From positions 5,022,001-5,086,000 of the forward strand of contig NZ_CP109479.1 in NCBI RefSeq assembly GCF_036227485.1: DNA of 64,000 bases. Direction: 5' to 3'. The notes under the pieces are model-generated. The model was not told the origin of the DNA, ran no database searches, and saw nothing but the letters and a program-made list of their open reading frames with translations. The stretch's first letter is position 1. Each line of letters starts with the position of its first letter. The position numbers and the translations under genes are program-made. Source of the DNA: Streptomyces sp. NBC_01451. GTDB taxonomy: Bacteria; Actinomycetota; Actinomycetes; Streptomycetales; Streptomycetaceae. Shown here piece after piece: positions 24,305 to 33,038 of the stretch.

Positions 24305-25639
24305 ATGGAACGGACGCCGACGGACGGCCCGCGCGGCCCGGAACGGACGGCACGGGAGGGGCGGCGCACGGCCGTGGTCGGGGGCGGGGTGGCGGGCCTG
24401 ACCGCCGCGTACGTCCTGGGCGGTGCCGGTCACGTCACCCTGTACGAGGCCGACGACCGGCTCGGCGGACACGCGCACACCCACGAGCTGACGTCGCCGC
24501 ACGACGGGCGGGTGCACCGTGTCGACTCCGGGTTCATCGTCCACAACCGGCGCACCTACCCGCATCTGCTGCGGCTGTTCGACGAGCTCGGCGTGCCCAC
24601 GCAGGAGTCGGAGATGAGCATGTCGGTGCGGTGCGAGGGGTGCGGCCTGGAGTACGCGGGCGCCCGCGGCCCGGCCGGAGTGTTCGCACAGCCCCGCAAC
24701 CTGCTGCGCGGCCCCTACCTGCGGCTGCTGGCCGAGGTGCCCGCCTTCCACCGCGCGGCCCGGCGACTGCTCGCCCAAGGCGGCGAACACGGCGAACAGG
24801 GCGGTGAGCAGGCGCTCACGCTGGGTGAGTTCCTCGACCGGGAGGGCTACTCCGCCTACTTCCGCAGCCACTTCATGACGCCGGTGGTGTCGGCGGTGTG
24901 GTCCTGCGACGCCGTCACCGCCCAGCGCTACCCGGCCGCCTACCTGTTCCGCTTCCTGGAACACCACGGACTGCTGTCGGTGAGCGGCTCACCGGTGTGG
25001 CGCACGGTCAGCGGCGGCTCGGGCACCTACGTCGACCGGATCGCCAAGCAGATCGGCGACGTCCGCACCGGCACGCCCGTACGGGCCGTACGACGCCATG
25101 CCGACGGCGTCGACGTGACGGCGGGGGACGGCACCACCGAGTCCTACGACGCGGTCGTGATCGCGGTCCATCCGGACCAGGCGCTGCGGCTGCTGGCCGA
25201 CGCGAGCGAGCGGGAGCGGGAGGTGCTGGGCGCGTTCCGCTACTCCCGCAACACCACCCTCCTGCACACCGACACCCGGCTGCTGCCGAGTGCGCCCGGC
25301 GCCCGCGCCTCCTGGAACTACCTGATGCCCTCGTGCGCGGCCGACGGCGGCCGGGTACGGGTCAGTTACGACATGAACCGGCTGCAACGCCTCGACGCCA
25401 CCGAGACGTTCGTGGTCACCCTGGGCGGCGAGGACCGCGTCGACCCCGGCCGGGTGCTGGCCCGCATGGTCTACGAACACCCCGTCTACACCCCCGAGTC
25501 GGTGGCCGCTCAGCGGCGCCTGCCCGAACTCGCCAGTGACGTCTGTGTGTTCGCGGGCGCCTACCACGGCTGGGGGTTCCACGAGGACGGCTGCCGTTCG
25601 GGTGTCGAGGCCGCCGCGGCACTGGGGGTGCGCTGGTGA
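24305..25639 (+). CDS. FAD-dependent amine-oxidase-type oxidoreductase
   Basis: The 444-residue protein opens with a Rossmann dinucleotide-binding motif VVGGGVAGLTAAYVLG and the acidic YEADDRLGGHAHT. It contains the family segment VDSGFIVHNRRTYPHLLRLF and ends with a second flavin-contacting motif CVFAGAYHGWGFHEDG. It is the first gene of a four-gene operon with DUF1365, CFA-type methyltransferase and DUF1295 genes, in the same order as Rv0449c-Rv0446c of M. tuberculosis. The group is presumed to act on acyl chains of membrane lipids, this protein as a desaturase or oxidase. GGAGG lies seven bases before the ATG. Confidence 0.9.
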   Translation: MERTPTDGPRGPERTAREGRRTAVVGGGVAGLTAAYVLGGAGHVTLYEADDRLGGHAHTHELTSPHDGRVHRVDSGFIVHNRRTYPHLLRLFDELGVPTQESEMSMSVRCEGCGLEYAGARGPAGVFAQPRNLLRGPYLRLLAEVPAFHRAARRLLAQGGEHGEQGGEQALTLGEFLDREGYSAYFRSHFMTPVVSAVWSCDAVTAQRYPAAYLFRFLEHHGLLSVSGSPVWRTVSGGSGTYVDRIAKQIGDVRTGTPVRAVRRHADGVDVTAGDGTTESYDAVVIAVHPDQALRLLADASEREREVLGAFRYSRNTTLLHTDTRLLPSAPGARASWNYLMPSCAADGGRVRVSYDMNRLQRLDATETFVVTLGGEDRVDPGRVLARMVYEHPVYTPESVAAQRRLPELASDVCVFAGAYHGWGFHEDGCRSGVEAAAALGVRW

Positions 25640-26367
25640 GCGCCGTACCCGCCCTCTACGCCTGCACGATCAGCCACATACGGACCGCGCCCCGCCGCTA
25701 CGGGCTGCGCCACCGGACGTACATGTGGCTCGTCGACCCCGATCGTCCGCCCCGACTGCCGTTCCCGCTGCGGCCGTTGGCCCGGTTCGACCCGCGCGAC
25801 CACTTCACCGGCGACCGGCCGTCGATCCGGGCCGGCCTGGACGACTTCCTCGCCGGTCACGGCGTACACCTGGACGGCGGGCGGGTGGTGATGCTCACCC
25901 ACGCGCGGGTCTTCGGGTACGTGTTCAACCCGCTCACCCTGTACTGGTGCCACGGCCCCGACGGGGAACCGCGCTGCGTGGTCGCGGAGGTGCACAACAC
26001 GTACGGCGGGCGCCACTCCTACCTGCTGCGCCCGGACGCCTCCGGGACCGCGCGCGCCGACAAGAAGTTCTACGTCTCGCCGTTCTTCCCCGTCGACGGC
26101 GGCTACCGCATGCGGGTGCCGCCGCCCGGGCCCCGGCTCGACCTGACCGTGCACCTGGACCGCGAGGGCGGCCGGGCCTTCACCGCGACCGTCCATGGCA
26201 CCCGGCGCCCGGTGAGCACGCCGTCCCTGCTGCGGCTGGCGCTGCGGCACCCCTGGTCCACCCTCACCGTGTCGGCCGCCATCCGCGCCCACGGCATCCG
26301 CCTCTACCTGCGGGGACTGCCCGTCCAGCCCCGCCCCGGACACCGCACCTCGGAGAAAGCGACATGA
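25636..26367 (+). CDS. DUF1365 protein
   Basis: The 243-residue protein shows the DUF1365 hallmarks: YACTISHIRTAPRRYGLRHRTYMWLVD at the start (motif H-x-R then R), HARVFGYVFNPLTLYWCHG, EVHNTYGGRHSYLL and KKFYVSPFFPVDGGYRMR. The family occurs almost only next to FAD amine oxidases and CFA-type methyltransferases, so it probably assists acyl-lipid modification; its biochemical role is unknown. The GTG overlaps the stop of the preceding gene, and the next ATG overlaps its stop. Confidence 0.92.
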   Translation: MSAVPALYACTISHIRTAPRRYGLRHRTYMWLVDPDRPPRLPFPLRPLARFDPRDHFTGDRPSIRAGLDDFLAGHGVHLDGGRVVMLTHARVFGYVFNPLTLYWCHGPDGEPRCVVAEVHNTYGGRHSYLLRPDASGTARADKKFYVSPFFPVDGGYRMRVPPPGPRLDLTVHLDREGGRAFTATVHGTRRPVSTPSLLRLALRHPWSTLTVSAAIRAHGIRLYLRGLPVQPRPGHRTSEKAT

Positions 26368-27752
26368 GGACAGCAGAACCCAGCACCCCTGACGGCCACA
26401 CCGCCCCTGACGGCCACGCCGTGCCCGAGGGCCGCACCGCCCCCGACGAACAGACCGTCGGCCCTGACCGTGAGGGTGGCCGTGGGCGCGGTGCCGTCAC
26501 GGATCCCGCCCGCGTGCACGCCACCCCCGCCGATCCCGCGCTCTGGCCCGACATCGTCGCCGTACCGGCCGCCTCCCGGGCCCGTACCGCCGTGACCGCC
26601 GCCCTCGTCCGACGGGCCCTCGGCCGGCTGCCCCTGCGGGCCCGGTTCGCCGGGGCCGGTGACGTGGGGCTGGGCGGGCCGCTGATCGAGGTGCGCGACC
26701 CGGCCGCCTTCCACGCCCGGGTCGGCACCCACGGCCTGGTCGGGTTCGGGGAGTCCTACATGGCCGGCGAGTGGGACGCCCCCGACCTGGTGGCCGCCCT
26801 CACCGTCCTCGCCGGGCACGCCGCCGAACTCATTCCGGCCCCGCTGCAACGCCTGCGCGGCCTGTGGGCGCCGCGCCACCCGCACGACGAGCGGAACACG
26901 CCCGACGGCTCCCGTGCCAACATCAGCCGCCACTACGACCTGTCCAACGACCTGTTCGCCCTCTTCCTCGACGACACCCTCACCTACTCCTCCGCCGTGT
27001 TCCGGGGCTTCCCCGCCGACCGGGACCGGCTCGCCGCCGCCCAGCACCGCAAGATCGACCGGCTGCTCGACCTGGCCGACGTCGGCGAGGGCACCCGGCT
27101 GCTGGAGATCGGCACCGGCTGGGGCGAACTCGCCCTGCGGGCCGCCGCCCGAGGCGCCCGCGTCACCTCGCTCACGCTCTCCCGGGAGCAGCGGGCCCTG
27201 GCCGTGGAAAGGGTGCGCGCGGCCGGACTCGCGGACCGCGTCTCCATCGAGCTGTGCGACTACCGCGAGGCGCGCGGGGAGTACGACGCCGTCGTCAGCG
27301 TGGAGATGATCGAGGCGGTCGGCGTGGAGTTCTGGCCGGTGTACTTCCGGGCCCTGGACGAGCGGCTGGCCCCGGGCGGCCGGGTGGCGTTGCAGGCCAT
27401 CACCATGCCGCACGACCGGATGCTCGCGAGCCGCGACACCTTCACCTGGATCCACAAGTACGTGTTCCCCGGCGGCCAGATCCCGTCCACGCGGGCGATC
27501 GAGGAGACCGCCCGCGACCACACCGGGCTGCGCCTCGCCCGCCGGGACGCCTTCGGCGCGCACTACGCCGAGACGCTCCGGCTGTGGCGCGAGCGGTTCA
27601 CCGAGCGCGCCGACGACGTCTCGGCGCTCGGCTTCGACGAGGTCTTCCACAGGCTGTGGACCTTCTACCTGGCCTACTCCGAGGCCGGCTTCCGGGCCGG
27701 CTACCTCGACGTGCAGCAGTACCTGTTCACCAAGGAGAACCCCGGCCGATGA
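26364..27752 (+). CDS. Cyclopropane-fatty-acid-type SAM methyltransferase (UfaA1-like)
   Basis: The 462-residue protein has a low-complexity N-terminal 55 residues, an N-terminal domain with GFGESYMAGEWDAPDLVA, and a methyltransferase domain: ISRHYDLSNDLFALFLDDTL (substrate pocket), LLEIGTGWGELALRAA (SAM motif I), VSVEMIEAVGVEFWPVYF and FPGGQIPS. It methylates double bonds of acyl chains in phospholipids, giving cyclopropane or methyl-branched chains. It matches Rv0447c (ufaA1) in position within the operon. The ATG overlaps the DUF1365 stop (ATGA). Confidence 0.92.
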   Translation: MRTAEPSTPDGHTAPDGHAVPEGRTAPDEQTVGPDREGGRGRGAVTDPARVHATPADPALWPDIVAVPAASRARTAVTAALVRRALGRLPLRARFAGAGDVGLGGPLIEVRDPAAFHARVGTHGLVGFGESYMAGEWDAPDLVAALTVLAGHAAELIPAPLQRLRGLWAPRHPHDERNTPDGSRANISRHYDLSNDLFALFLDDTLTYSSAVFRGFPADRDRLAAAQHRKIDRLLDLADVGEGTRLLEIGTGWGELALRAAARGARVTSLTLSREQRALAVERVRAAGLADRVSIELCDYREARGEYDAVVSVEMIEAVGVEFWPVYFRALDERLAPGGRVALQAITMPHDRMLASRDTFTWIHKYVFPGGQIPSTRAIEETARDHTGLRLARRDAFGAHYAETLRLWRERFTERADDVSALGFDEVFHRLWTFYLAYSEAGFRAGYLDVQQYLFTKENPGR

Positions 27753-28579
27753 ACACCACCGCGAGCGGCTTCCCGTGGCACGCGTTCACGCTCAACCTGG
27801 CCTGGGCCGCCGCCGCGGCGCTCACGGTCATGCTGGTCACCTTCGGTATCGCGGTGCGCGTGGGCGTCCACCGGATCGTGGACGTCGCCTGGGGGACCGG
27901 CTTCGCGGCGGTGGCCGTCACCACCTTCGCCGCCTCCGCCGGTGAGGGCGACCTCGTACGACGGCTGCTGGTGACCGCGCTGACGGCGATCTGGGGGCTG
28001 CGGCTCGCGGTGCACATCGCCCGCCGGGGCCGGGGCCACGGCGAGGACCCGCGCTACGAGAAGATGCTGGCCAAGGCGCCGGGCAGCCGGAACGCGTACG
28101 CGCTGCGCATGGTCTACCTCCTCCAGGGCGCGCTCGTCTGGCTGGTGTCCCTGCCCGTGCAGGCCGCGCAGTACGTGTCCGGCCCGCCGTCCGCCCTCGC
28201 CTGGGCCGGCGGTGCGCTGTGGGCGGTCGGGATCGGCTTCGAGGCGGTGGGGGACGCCCAGCTGGCCCGCTTCCGGGCCGATCCCGCCAACCGGGGGAGG
28301 ATCATGGACCGCGGGCTGTGGGCGTGGACCCGGCACCCCAACTACTTCGGGGACTTCTGCGTCTGGTGGGGCCTGTTCCTCATCGTCTGCGACTCCCCGG
28401 CGGCGGCCGGCGTGTCCGTCGTGTCGCCGGTGGTGATGAGCCTGCTGCTGACCCGGGGAAGCGGAAAGCGGCTGCTGGAACGGCACATGGCCGACCGGCC
28501 CGGATACGCCGAGTACAAGGCCCGTACGAGCGGCTTCCTCCCCCGCCCGCCGCGACGGAGCGGCCCGGGGACGACGTGA
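27749..28579 (+). CDS. DUF1295 (steroid 5-alpha-reductase-like) membrane protein
   Basis: The 276-residue protein has six to seven hydrophobic helices and the C-terminal family signature ANRGRIMDRGLWAWTRHPNYFGD, LLLTRGSGKRLLERHM and RPGYAEYKARTSGFLPRPP. Relatives reduce carbon-carbon double bonds using NAD(P)H or flavin, so it may saturate an intermediate of the acyl chain modified by the methyltransferase. It closes the four-gene operon with an ATGA overlap and is the counterpart of Rv0446c. Confidence 0.9.
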   Translation: MNTTASGFPWHAFTLNLAWAAAAALTVMLVTFGIAVRVGVHRIVDVAWGTGFAAVAVTTFAASAGEGDLVRRLLVTALTAIWGLRLAVHIARRGRGHGEDPRYEKMLAKAPGSRNAYALRMVYLLQGALVWLVSLPVQAAQYVSGPPSALAWAGGALWAVGIGFEAVGDAQLARFRADPANRGRIMDRGLWAWTRHPNYFGDFCVWWGLFLIVCDSPAAAGVSVVSPVVMSLLLTRGSGKRLLERHMADRPGYAEYKARTSGFLPRPPRRSGPGTT

Positions 28580-28729
28580 CGAACCCGCCGGATCGGATCG
28601 GAATCGGGTTGGGTTGAGCTGGGTCGGATCGGGTCGGGGAGGGGAGGATCGCCTCCGTGGCCCGCGTGTCGAGGGACGCGGGACGCACGGCGCGCGGGCC
28701 GGAACAGCCGGAACAGGGGGTGTGCCGTC

Positions 28730-29521
28730 GTGCAACAGGACGGGCAGGACGGTCAGGGAGAGCAGGGAGAGCAGGGCATGGAGGACTACCAGGGCGGCCG
28801 AGGTGACCAGGGTGTCCAGGGCGGGGCCGGATTCCTTGTGCCGTCCGGGGGCACGCTGCTGTTTCGGCGCCGTCCGGCCCGCCCACGCGCGGCCGTGCTG
28901 GTGCTGCACGGTGGACAGGCGACCAGCGAGCGCAGTGCCCGGCCCTGGCAGCTCGCCGCGCTGCGGATGGGCCCCGTCGTACGGGCGGTGACCGCCGGAC
29001 TCCCGCACCAGGACGTCCTGGTCGCCCAGGTCCGCTACCGCCTCCGCGGCTGGAACGGCGGACGCGCCGACCCCGTACGGGACACCCAGGAGGCGCTGCG
29101 CGACCTCGCCGGACTGGCCGGACCCGTGCCGACCGTGCTGCTCGGGCACTCCATGGGCGGCCGGGCCGCCCTGCGCGCCGCCGGTCACCCGCAGGTGTGC
29201 GGTGTCGTGGCCCTGGCCCCCTGGTGGCCGCCGGGCGAACCGGTGGAGCAGACGGCGGGCCGGCACGTCGTCGCCCTGCACGGCGAACGCGACCGCGTCA
29301 CCTCGCCCGCCGACTCGGCGGACTGTGTGCGCCGGGCGCGGGACACGGCGGCACGGGCCGGGATGGCCGTCGTCGGCGGCGGCGACCACGCCATGCTGCA
29401 CCGCCCCCGCTTCTGGCACCGCACCACCGCGGCCCTCGTCGCCCACCTGCTCGACCCCGACGGCAGCCCGGATCCCCTCCCCGAGGAGTGCTACGGCACG
29501 GGCGGCTTCCCGATGCTCTGA
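28730..29521 (+). CDS. Alpha/beta-hydrolase-fold protein
   Basis: The 263-residue protein has a Gln/Gly/Asp-rich N-terminal extension of about 30 residues, then an alpha/beta hydrolase: VLVLHGG (oxyanion), GHSMGGRAAL (nucleophile Ser), GERDRVTSPAD (acid) and GGGDHAML (catalytic His). Its substrate is unknown. The GTG at 28730 has AGGGGG nine bases upstream; an in-frame ATG at 28778 with a GGGAGAGCAGGG leader is equally plausible and would remove the low-complexity extension. The 3' end overlaps the convergent BrkB gene by 31 bp. Confidence 0.85.
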   Translation: MQQDGQDGQGEQGEQGMEDYQGGRGDQGVQGGAGFLVPSGGTLLFRRRPARPRAAVLVLHGGQATSERSARPWQLAALRMGPVVRAVTAGLPHQDVLVAQVRYRLRGWNGGRADPVRDTQEALRDLAGLAGPVPTVLLGHSMGGRAALRAAGHPQVCGVVALAPWWPPGEPVEQTAGRHVVALHGERDRVTSPADSADCVRRARDTAARAGMAVVGGGDHAMLHRPRFWHRTTAALVAHLLDPDGSPDPLPEECYGTGGFPML

Positions 29522-30447
29522 GCGGGCGGCGCCTTGGAGAGCTCCGCGGCGAACTGCGCGCCGGTGAGCAGTGCCAGGTTCGACAGCCACAGCCAGATAA
29601 GGAAGACGACGATGCCGGAGAGCGAGCCGTACAGCCTGCTGTAGGCGCCGAGTGTCGAGGCGTACGACGAGAAGCCCGCGGACACGGTCAGCCAGAGCGC
29701 GGCGGCCAGCGCGCCGCCGGACAGGCTGTGCCCGCGTCGGCGCGCGACGGCGGGGCCGGTGTGGAAGACGATCACGACCAGCAGGGCGACGAGGCACAGC
29801 AGCAGCGGCCAGCGCAGCAGTCGCCACGTCCAGGTCACGGTGGCGTCCATGCCCATGGTCCGGCCGACGGCCTCCGCGAGCGGGCCGGTCAGCAGCAGGG
29901 TGAGCGAGCCGACGAGGAGCAGACCGAGCAGGACGAGCGCGGTGAGCACGATGCGGTGCGCCTTGCGCCAGTTCGAGCGCCGGTCCTCGACGCGGTGCAT
30001 GCGGTGCAGGGCGCGGCGGAAGACGGCGAGATAGCTGGAGGCCGACCACAGCGCGCTGGCCGCCCCGGTCACGAGGAGCGGCCAGGCCGTCCGGTCCGCG
30101 TCCAGCGCGTGGGTGAGGACACTGTGCAGTTCGGCGCCGGACTCGGCCGGGGCATAGGCGGTGACGTGGGTGATGAACCCCTCGGCCGTCTCCGGGCTGA
30201 TCAGGCCGAACGCCAGGACCGTGGCCAGCATGGCGGGGAGCACCGCCAGGATCGCGTAGTACGTCAGCGCCGCCGCGTAGTCCGTGATGTCGTCGTTCCA
30301 CAGCGACACCGGTGTACGCCACAGCGCGGACCGCCAGGCCGCGAACTGCCACCGCGACGGCCACGCGAGCCGACGTGCCCGGCGGGTGGCGCCGGGCACG
30401 TCGGTGTACGGCTCAGCGGACACGGGGTGTGCGGTGCGAGGCGGCAC
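29491..30447 (-). CDS. YihY/BrkB-family membrane protein
   Basis: The 318-residue protein has six membrane helices and the YihY signature DDITDYAAALTYYAILAVLPAMLATVLAFG, then GAASALWSASSYLAVFRRALH and the C-terminal SRLYGSLSGIVVFLIWLWLSNLALLTGAQFAAEL. The function of this family is unresolved. Its 5' end overlaps the end of the DUF6286 gene by 35 bp; a GTG at 30423 would shorten this. It may be translated with the Asp23/Gls24 cluster upstream. Confidence 0.9.
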   Translation of the reverse strand: MPPRTAHPVSAEPYTDVPGATRRARRLAWPSRWQFAAWRSALWRTPVSLWNDDITDYAAALTYYAILAVLPAMLATVLAFGLISPETAEGFITHVTAYAPAESGAELHSVLTHALDADRTAWPLLVTGAASALWSASSYLAVFRRALHRMHRVEDRRSNWRKAHRIVLTALVLLGLLLVGSLTLLLTGPLAEAVGRTMGMDATVTWTWRLLRWPLLLCLVALLVVIVFHTGPAVARRRGHSLSGGALAAALWLTVSAGFSSYASTLGAYSRLYGSLSGIVVFLIWLWLSNLALLTGAQFAAELSKAPPAQSIGKPPVP

Positions 30448-30997
30448 TCAGGCGGACCCGGGTGTGCGCCGTGTAGGGGGCAGCCGCTGTCCCGGCCTCC
30501 GCCGTCACCGCGCGCAGGGCGGGCAGGACGGCGTCCGGCGAGGTGTCCGGTTCCAGCCAGACACGCAGATCCAGCTCCAGTCGCCGGCCGCGACGGGGCA
30601 GTACCCGGGCACGGCCGCGGGCGATGCCCGGCAGGGCCGCCACGCGCGCGGTCAGTGCCTCGGCCAGCGCCTGCGGGCGCACCGTGCAGCGCGGTGACGG
30701 CAGGGCGAGGTGCCGGGTCGGGCCCCGGCTGAAGGACCCCAGGGCGCAGAGCGCGAACAGCACGGTCAGGCCGATCGCCGCGGCGATGACGGCGGGCGTC
30801 CACCAGCCCTCGCCGCGCAGGCGTGCCAGCCGGTCCCCGTCGAGCAGGACGGTGCCCGTACCGGCGGAGGGCCACCAGGACGGCAGCCGGTCCGCGAGAT
30901 GACGGTCCGTCACCGCGAGCCAGGAGCCCGTGAGGAGGAGCGCGATTCCGACGGCGCCGAGGACGGCGCGGTTGACGACGCCACGATTGCGGCCCAT
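30413..30997 (-). CDS. DUF6286-type membrane protein
   Basis: The 194-residue protein has two hydrophobic helices (AVLGAVGIALLLTGSWLAV and VIAAAIGLTVLFALCALGSF) separated by about 35 residues, then a cytosolic alkaline-shock-like domain (about residues 90-180, TARVAALPGIARGRARVL). It overlaps the preceding Gls24 gene by one base (TGATG). The combination of DUF6286 with Asp23/Gls24 proteins is common in Streptomyces, where the proteins are thought to help envelope stress tolerance. Confidence 0.85.
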   Translation of the reverse strand: MGRNRGVVNRAVLGAVGIALLLTGSWLAVTDRHLADRLPSWWPSAGTGTVLLDGDRLARLRGEGWWTPAVIAAAIGLTVLFALCALGSFSRGPTRHLALPSPRCTVRPQALAEALTARVAALPGIARGRARVLPRRGRRLELDLRVWLEPDTSPDAVLPALRAVTAEAGTAAAPYTAHTRVRLSAASHRTPRVR

Positions 30998-32127
30998 CAC
31001 TGGTCGACCCCCGGAGCGGTGGTGGTGGCGGTGGCGGAGGTGGTGGCGGACGTGGAAGTGGGCGTGGGCGTGCGCGTGGACGCGGTGACCTTCGAGGTCG
31101 TGGCGGTGGGGAAGGCCGTGGCGAGGGCGGGAGTGGGGGTGGAGCCGCTGTCGCCGGGGCCCGGTGCGTCCGCCGGCGGGACGGGACGCTGCCACACCGG
31201 CTCCGGTGCGACGGTGACCCGAAGCCGGGGACCGCCGCTCAGGAGGCAGCCCGCCAGGGTGTCCCGGGCGGCGGCCGTCACGGCGGTGTGCGCGTGTGCC
31301 CGGTCGCCGAAGGCGAGCCCGGCCCGCACGGTGACCCGTCGGCGCCGTACGCGTACCCGCACCGCTCCGATGCCGTCCACGTCCGCCACCGCGTCGCGGA
31401 CCAGGGCCTGGACCGCCGAGCGGTCCACCGCGGCGTCGACGCGGGCCGACGAGGTGCGGACGGTGGACTGGCGACGGCGGCCGGGGGTGAGAGCGAGAAC
31501 TATCATCCAGACGCCCGCCAGGGCCGTCAGCCCGCCCAGGGCGACGACGGCCGGATCGCCGGGCCCGTGTCCGGCCGCCCAGTGCACGGCGGAGGTCCGC
31601 CAGGCGGCGGCCGTCCGGTGCGTGGCGTGCACGCGGACCAGGTCGAAGGCGAGCGCGCCGCACACCAGGGCGGCCACCGCGGACAGCACGGCGACCGGGA
31701 TCCGGCGCCGGGACCACCAGCGCCGGGGCGTACGGCTCCCACGGGCGTCCGGGGCGGCTTCCGGGTCCGGGGACACCAGGGGGTGGGAGGAGGTCGGCGG
31801 GGTGAGCGAGGTGACGCTGACGCGCGCGGCCGGCACATCGAGGCCCGTCAGTTCCCGGGTGCGCTCCACGACGTGCCGCTGAACGTCCCGCACGGTGTCG
31901 GCCAGCGGAGCCGGATAGGGCAGCGACACGGCGAGGGACAGGTCCGCCCGCCTGCCGCGCACGGACGCCGCGGCCCGGGTCGTCCGGGCCGTCCCGGTCG
32001 TCCTGGCCGTATCGGTCGTCCGGGCGCCGTCCTGGGAGGGCAGCGCCTCGGCGGTCGCCCGTTCGGCGATCCGGCGCACCGCCCGTTCCGAGACGGTGGT
32101 GGTGCCGCGCTGTGCGGCGGCGGTCAT
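30997..32127 (-). CDS. Asp23/Gls24-type envelope stress protein with membrane segments
   Basis: The 376-residue protein has an N-terminal alkaline-shock domain (about residues 5-105: GTTTVSERAVRRIAERATAE, RGRRADLSLAVSLPYPAPL, DVQRHVVERTRELTGLD), then two membrane helices (VAVLSAVAALVCGALAFDL and VVALGGLTALAGVWMIVLAL) and a second, degenerate alkaline-shock-like domain. A Thr/Ser/Ala-rich tail ends it. The start is set at MTAAAQRG because the stop of the small gene upstream overlaps it (ATGA). It is the second of four co-directional genes. Confidence 0.87.
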   Translation of the reverse strand: MTAAAQRGTTTVSERAVRRIAERATAEALPSQDGARTTDTARTTGTARTTRAAASVRGRRADLSLAVSLPYPAPLADTVRDVQRHVVERTRELTGLDVPAARVSVTSLTPPTSSHPLVSPDPEAAPDARGSRTPRRWWSRRRIPVAVLSAVAALVCGALAFDLVRVHATHRTAAAWRTSAVHWAAGHGPGDPAVVALGGLTALAGVWMIVLALTPGRRRQSTVRTSSARVDAAVDRSAVQALVRDAVADVDGIGAVRVRVRRRRVTVRAGLAFGDRAHAHTAVTAAARDTLAGCLLSGGPRLRVTVAPEPVWQRPVPPADAPGPGDSGSTPTPALATAFPTATTSKVTASTRTPTPTSTSATTSATATTTAPGVDQ

Positions 32128-32315
32128 CGACGGCTCCGCTCGAACGCGTCCCGCACGCCCCGCACATCCCGGATGCCGCCGCCCTCGGCCCACCGGCCCA
32201 GTACCCAGCCCAGGGCGCCGAGAGCGGCCACCAGCAGGAAGGCGCCGAACCCGCCGAACCAGCCGGCGAACGCCAGGGCCATACCCGCGATCATCCCTAC
32301 GAACGGTGTGCTCAT
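32124..32315 (-). CDS. Small membrane protein of the Gls24 operon
   Basis: The 63-residue protein has two hydrophobic helices (FVGMIAGMALAFAGWFGGFGAF and LLVAALGALGWVLGRW) and a charged tail. Such DUF2273-like small proteins accompany Asp23/Gls24 genes and probably anchor the stress proteins to the membrane. The second of two close ATG codons is chosen because GAGAGG stands nine bases before it. The stop overlaps the next start. Confidence 0.75.
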   Translation of the reverse strand: MSTPFVGMIAGMALAFAGWFGGFGAFLLVAALGALGWVLGRWAEGGGIRDVRGVRDAFERSRR

Positions 32316-32368
32316 GCCCATCCACCTCTCACCCGGTCCACTCCTCCCCGTGCCCCTGACCGGCTGCC

Positions 32369-32893
32369 CTACTCCACGCGGGCCTCGGTCGTGCTCGCGG
32401 ACTCCTCGTCCTCGGGCAGGTGGACGTCGTTGACGGTGATGTTCACCTCGACGACCTCCAGGCCGGTGACGCGCTCCACGGCGGAGACGACGTTCTCCCG
32501 GACGTCCTGGGCGACGTCCATGACGGACACCCCGTACTCGACGACCAGGTCCAGGTCGATGGCCGTCTGCCGCTCGCCCACCTCGACCTTCACCCCGCGG
32601 CCCACGTTGGGACGGCCGCCGGGCACGCGTTCGCGTACGGCGCCGAAGCTGCGCGAGAGTCCGCCGCCCATGTCGTGCACACCGGGGATCTCCCGGGCGG
32701 CGATGCCCGCGACCTTCACCACGACGACGTCGGCGATCGACGTCCGGCCACGGTTCGCGGCCGGCTGGTCGGCTCCCGTCGAGCCGCCGGACACGGCCGT
32801 CGTCGTCTGCGGCGGCCTGCCCGGCTGCGGGGCGGTCAGGTTCAGGTCCCGGTCCTTGTCGGCGTTGGCGACTGGTGCGGTCTGCGTGGTCAT
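32369..32893 (-). CDS. Asp23/Gls24-family protein
   Basis: The 174-residue protein has a disordered N-terminal third and a canonical alkaline-shock domain (about residues 50-160): TSIADVVVVKVAGIAAREIPGV, VEVGERQTAIDLDLVVEYGVSV, DVRENVVSAVERVTGLEVVEVNI and VNDVHLP. It is the first gene of the four-gene cluster on this strand and the best-conserved of the Asp23-type proteins in the window. The ATG (MTTQTAP) is chosen because the 34 upstream codons are Arg-rich filler. Confidence 0.9.
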   Translation of the reverse strand: MTTQTAPVANADKDRDLNLTAPQPGRPPQTTTAVSGGSTGADQPAANRGRTSIADVVVVKVAGIAAREIPGVHDMGGGLSRSFGAVRERVPGGRPNVGRGVKVEVGERQTAIDLDLVVEYGVSVMDVAQDVRENVVSAVERVTGLEVVEVNITVNDVHLPEDEESASTTEARVE

Positions 32894-32984
32894 GGCATGC
32901 CCATCTCTGTCTCGTCGCTGATGTGCCTTCACTCCGTCAGACCCGTCCCGGCCGGGTCTGTGACGCGGGTACCCGGAAAAACCT

Positions 32985-33010
32985 CGGGGCGCCACCGAAG
33001 TGGCGCCCCG
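32985..33010 (-). terminator. 11-bp stem terminator of the fasciclin gene
   Basis: CGGGGCGCCAC and GTGGCGCCCCG pair perfectly around CGAA, 28 bp after the fasciclin stop (reading on the minus strand). Confidence 0.85.
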
Positions 33011-33038
33011 AATGTGACAACCCGAAGGTGACGGTCCG

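Noticed and set aside
24305..28579. A furan-fatty-acid operon as in Rhodobacter (ufa genes)
   Set aside because: Oxidoreductase and methyltransferase families are similar, but gene order and promoter agree better with the mycobacterial sigK locus.
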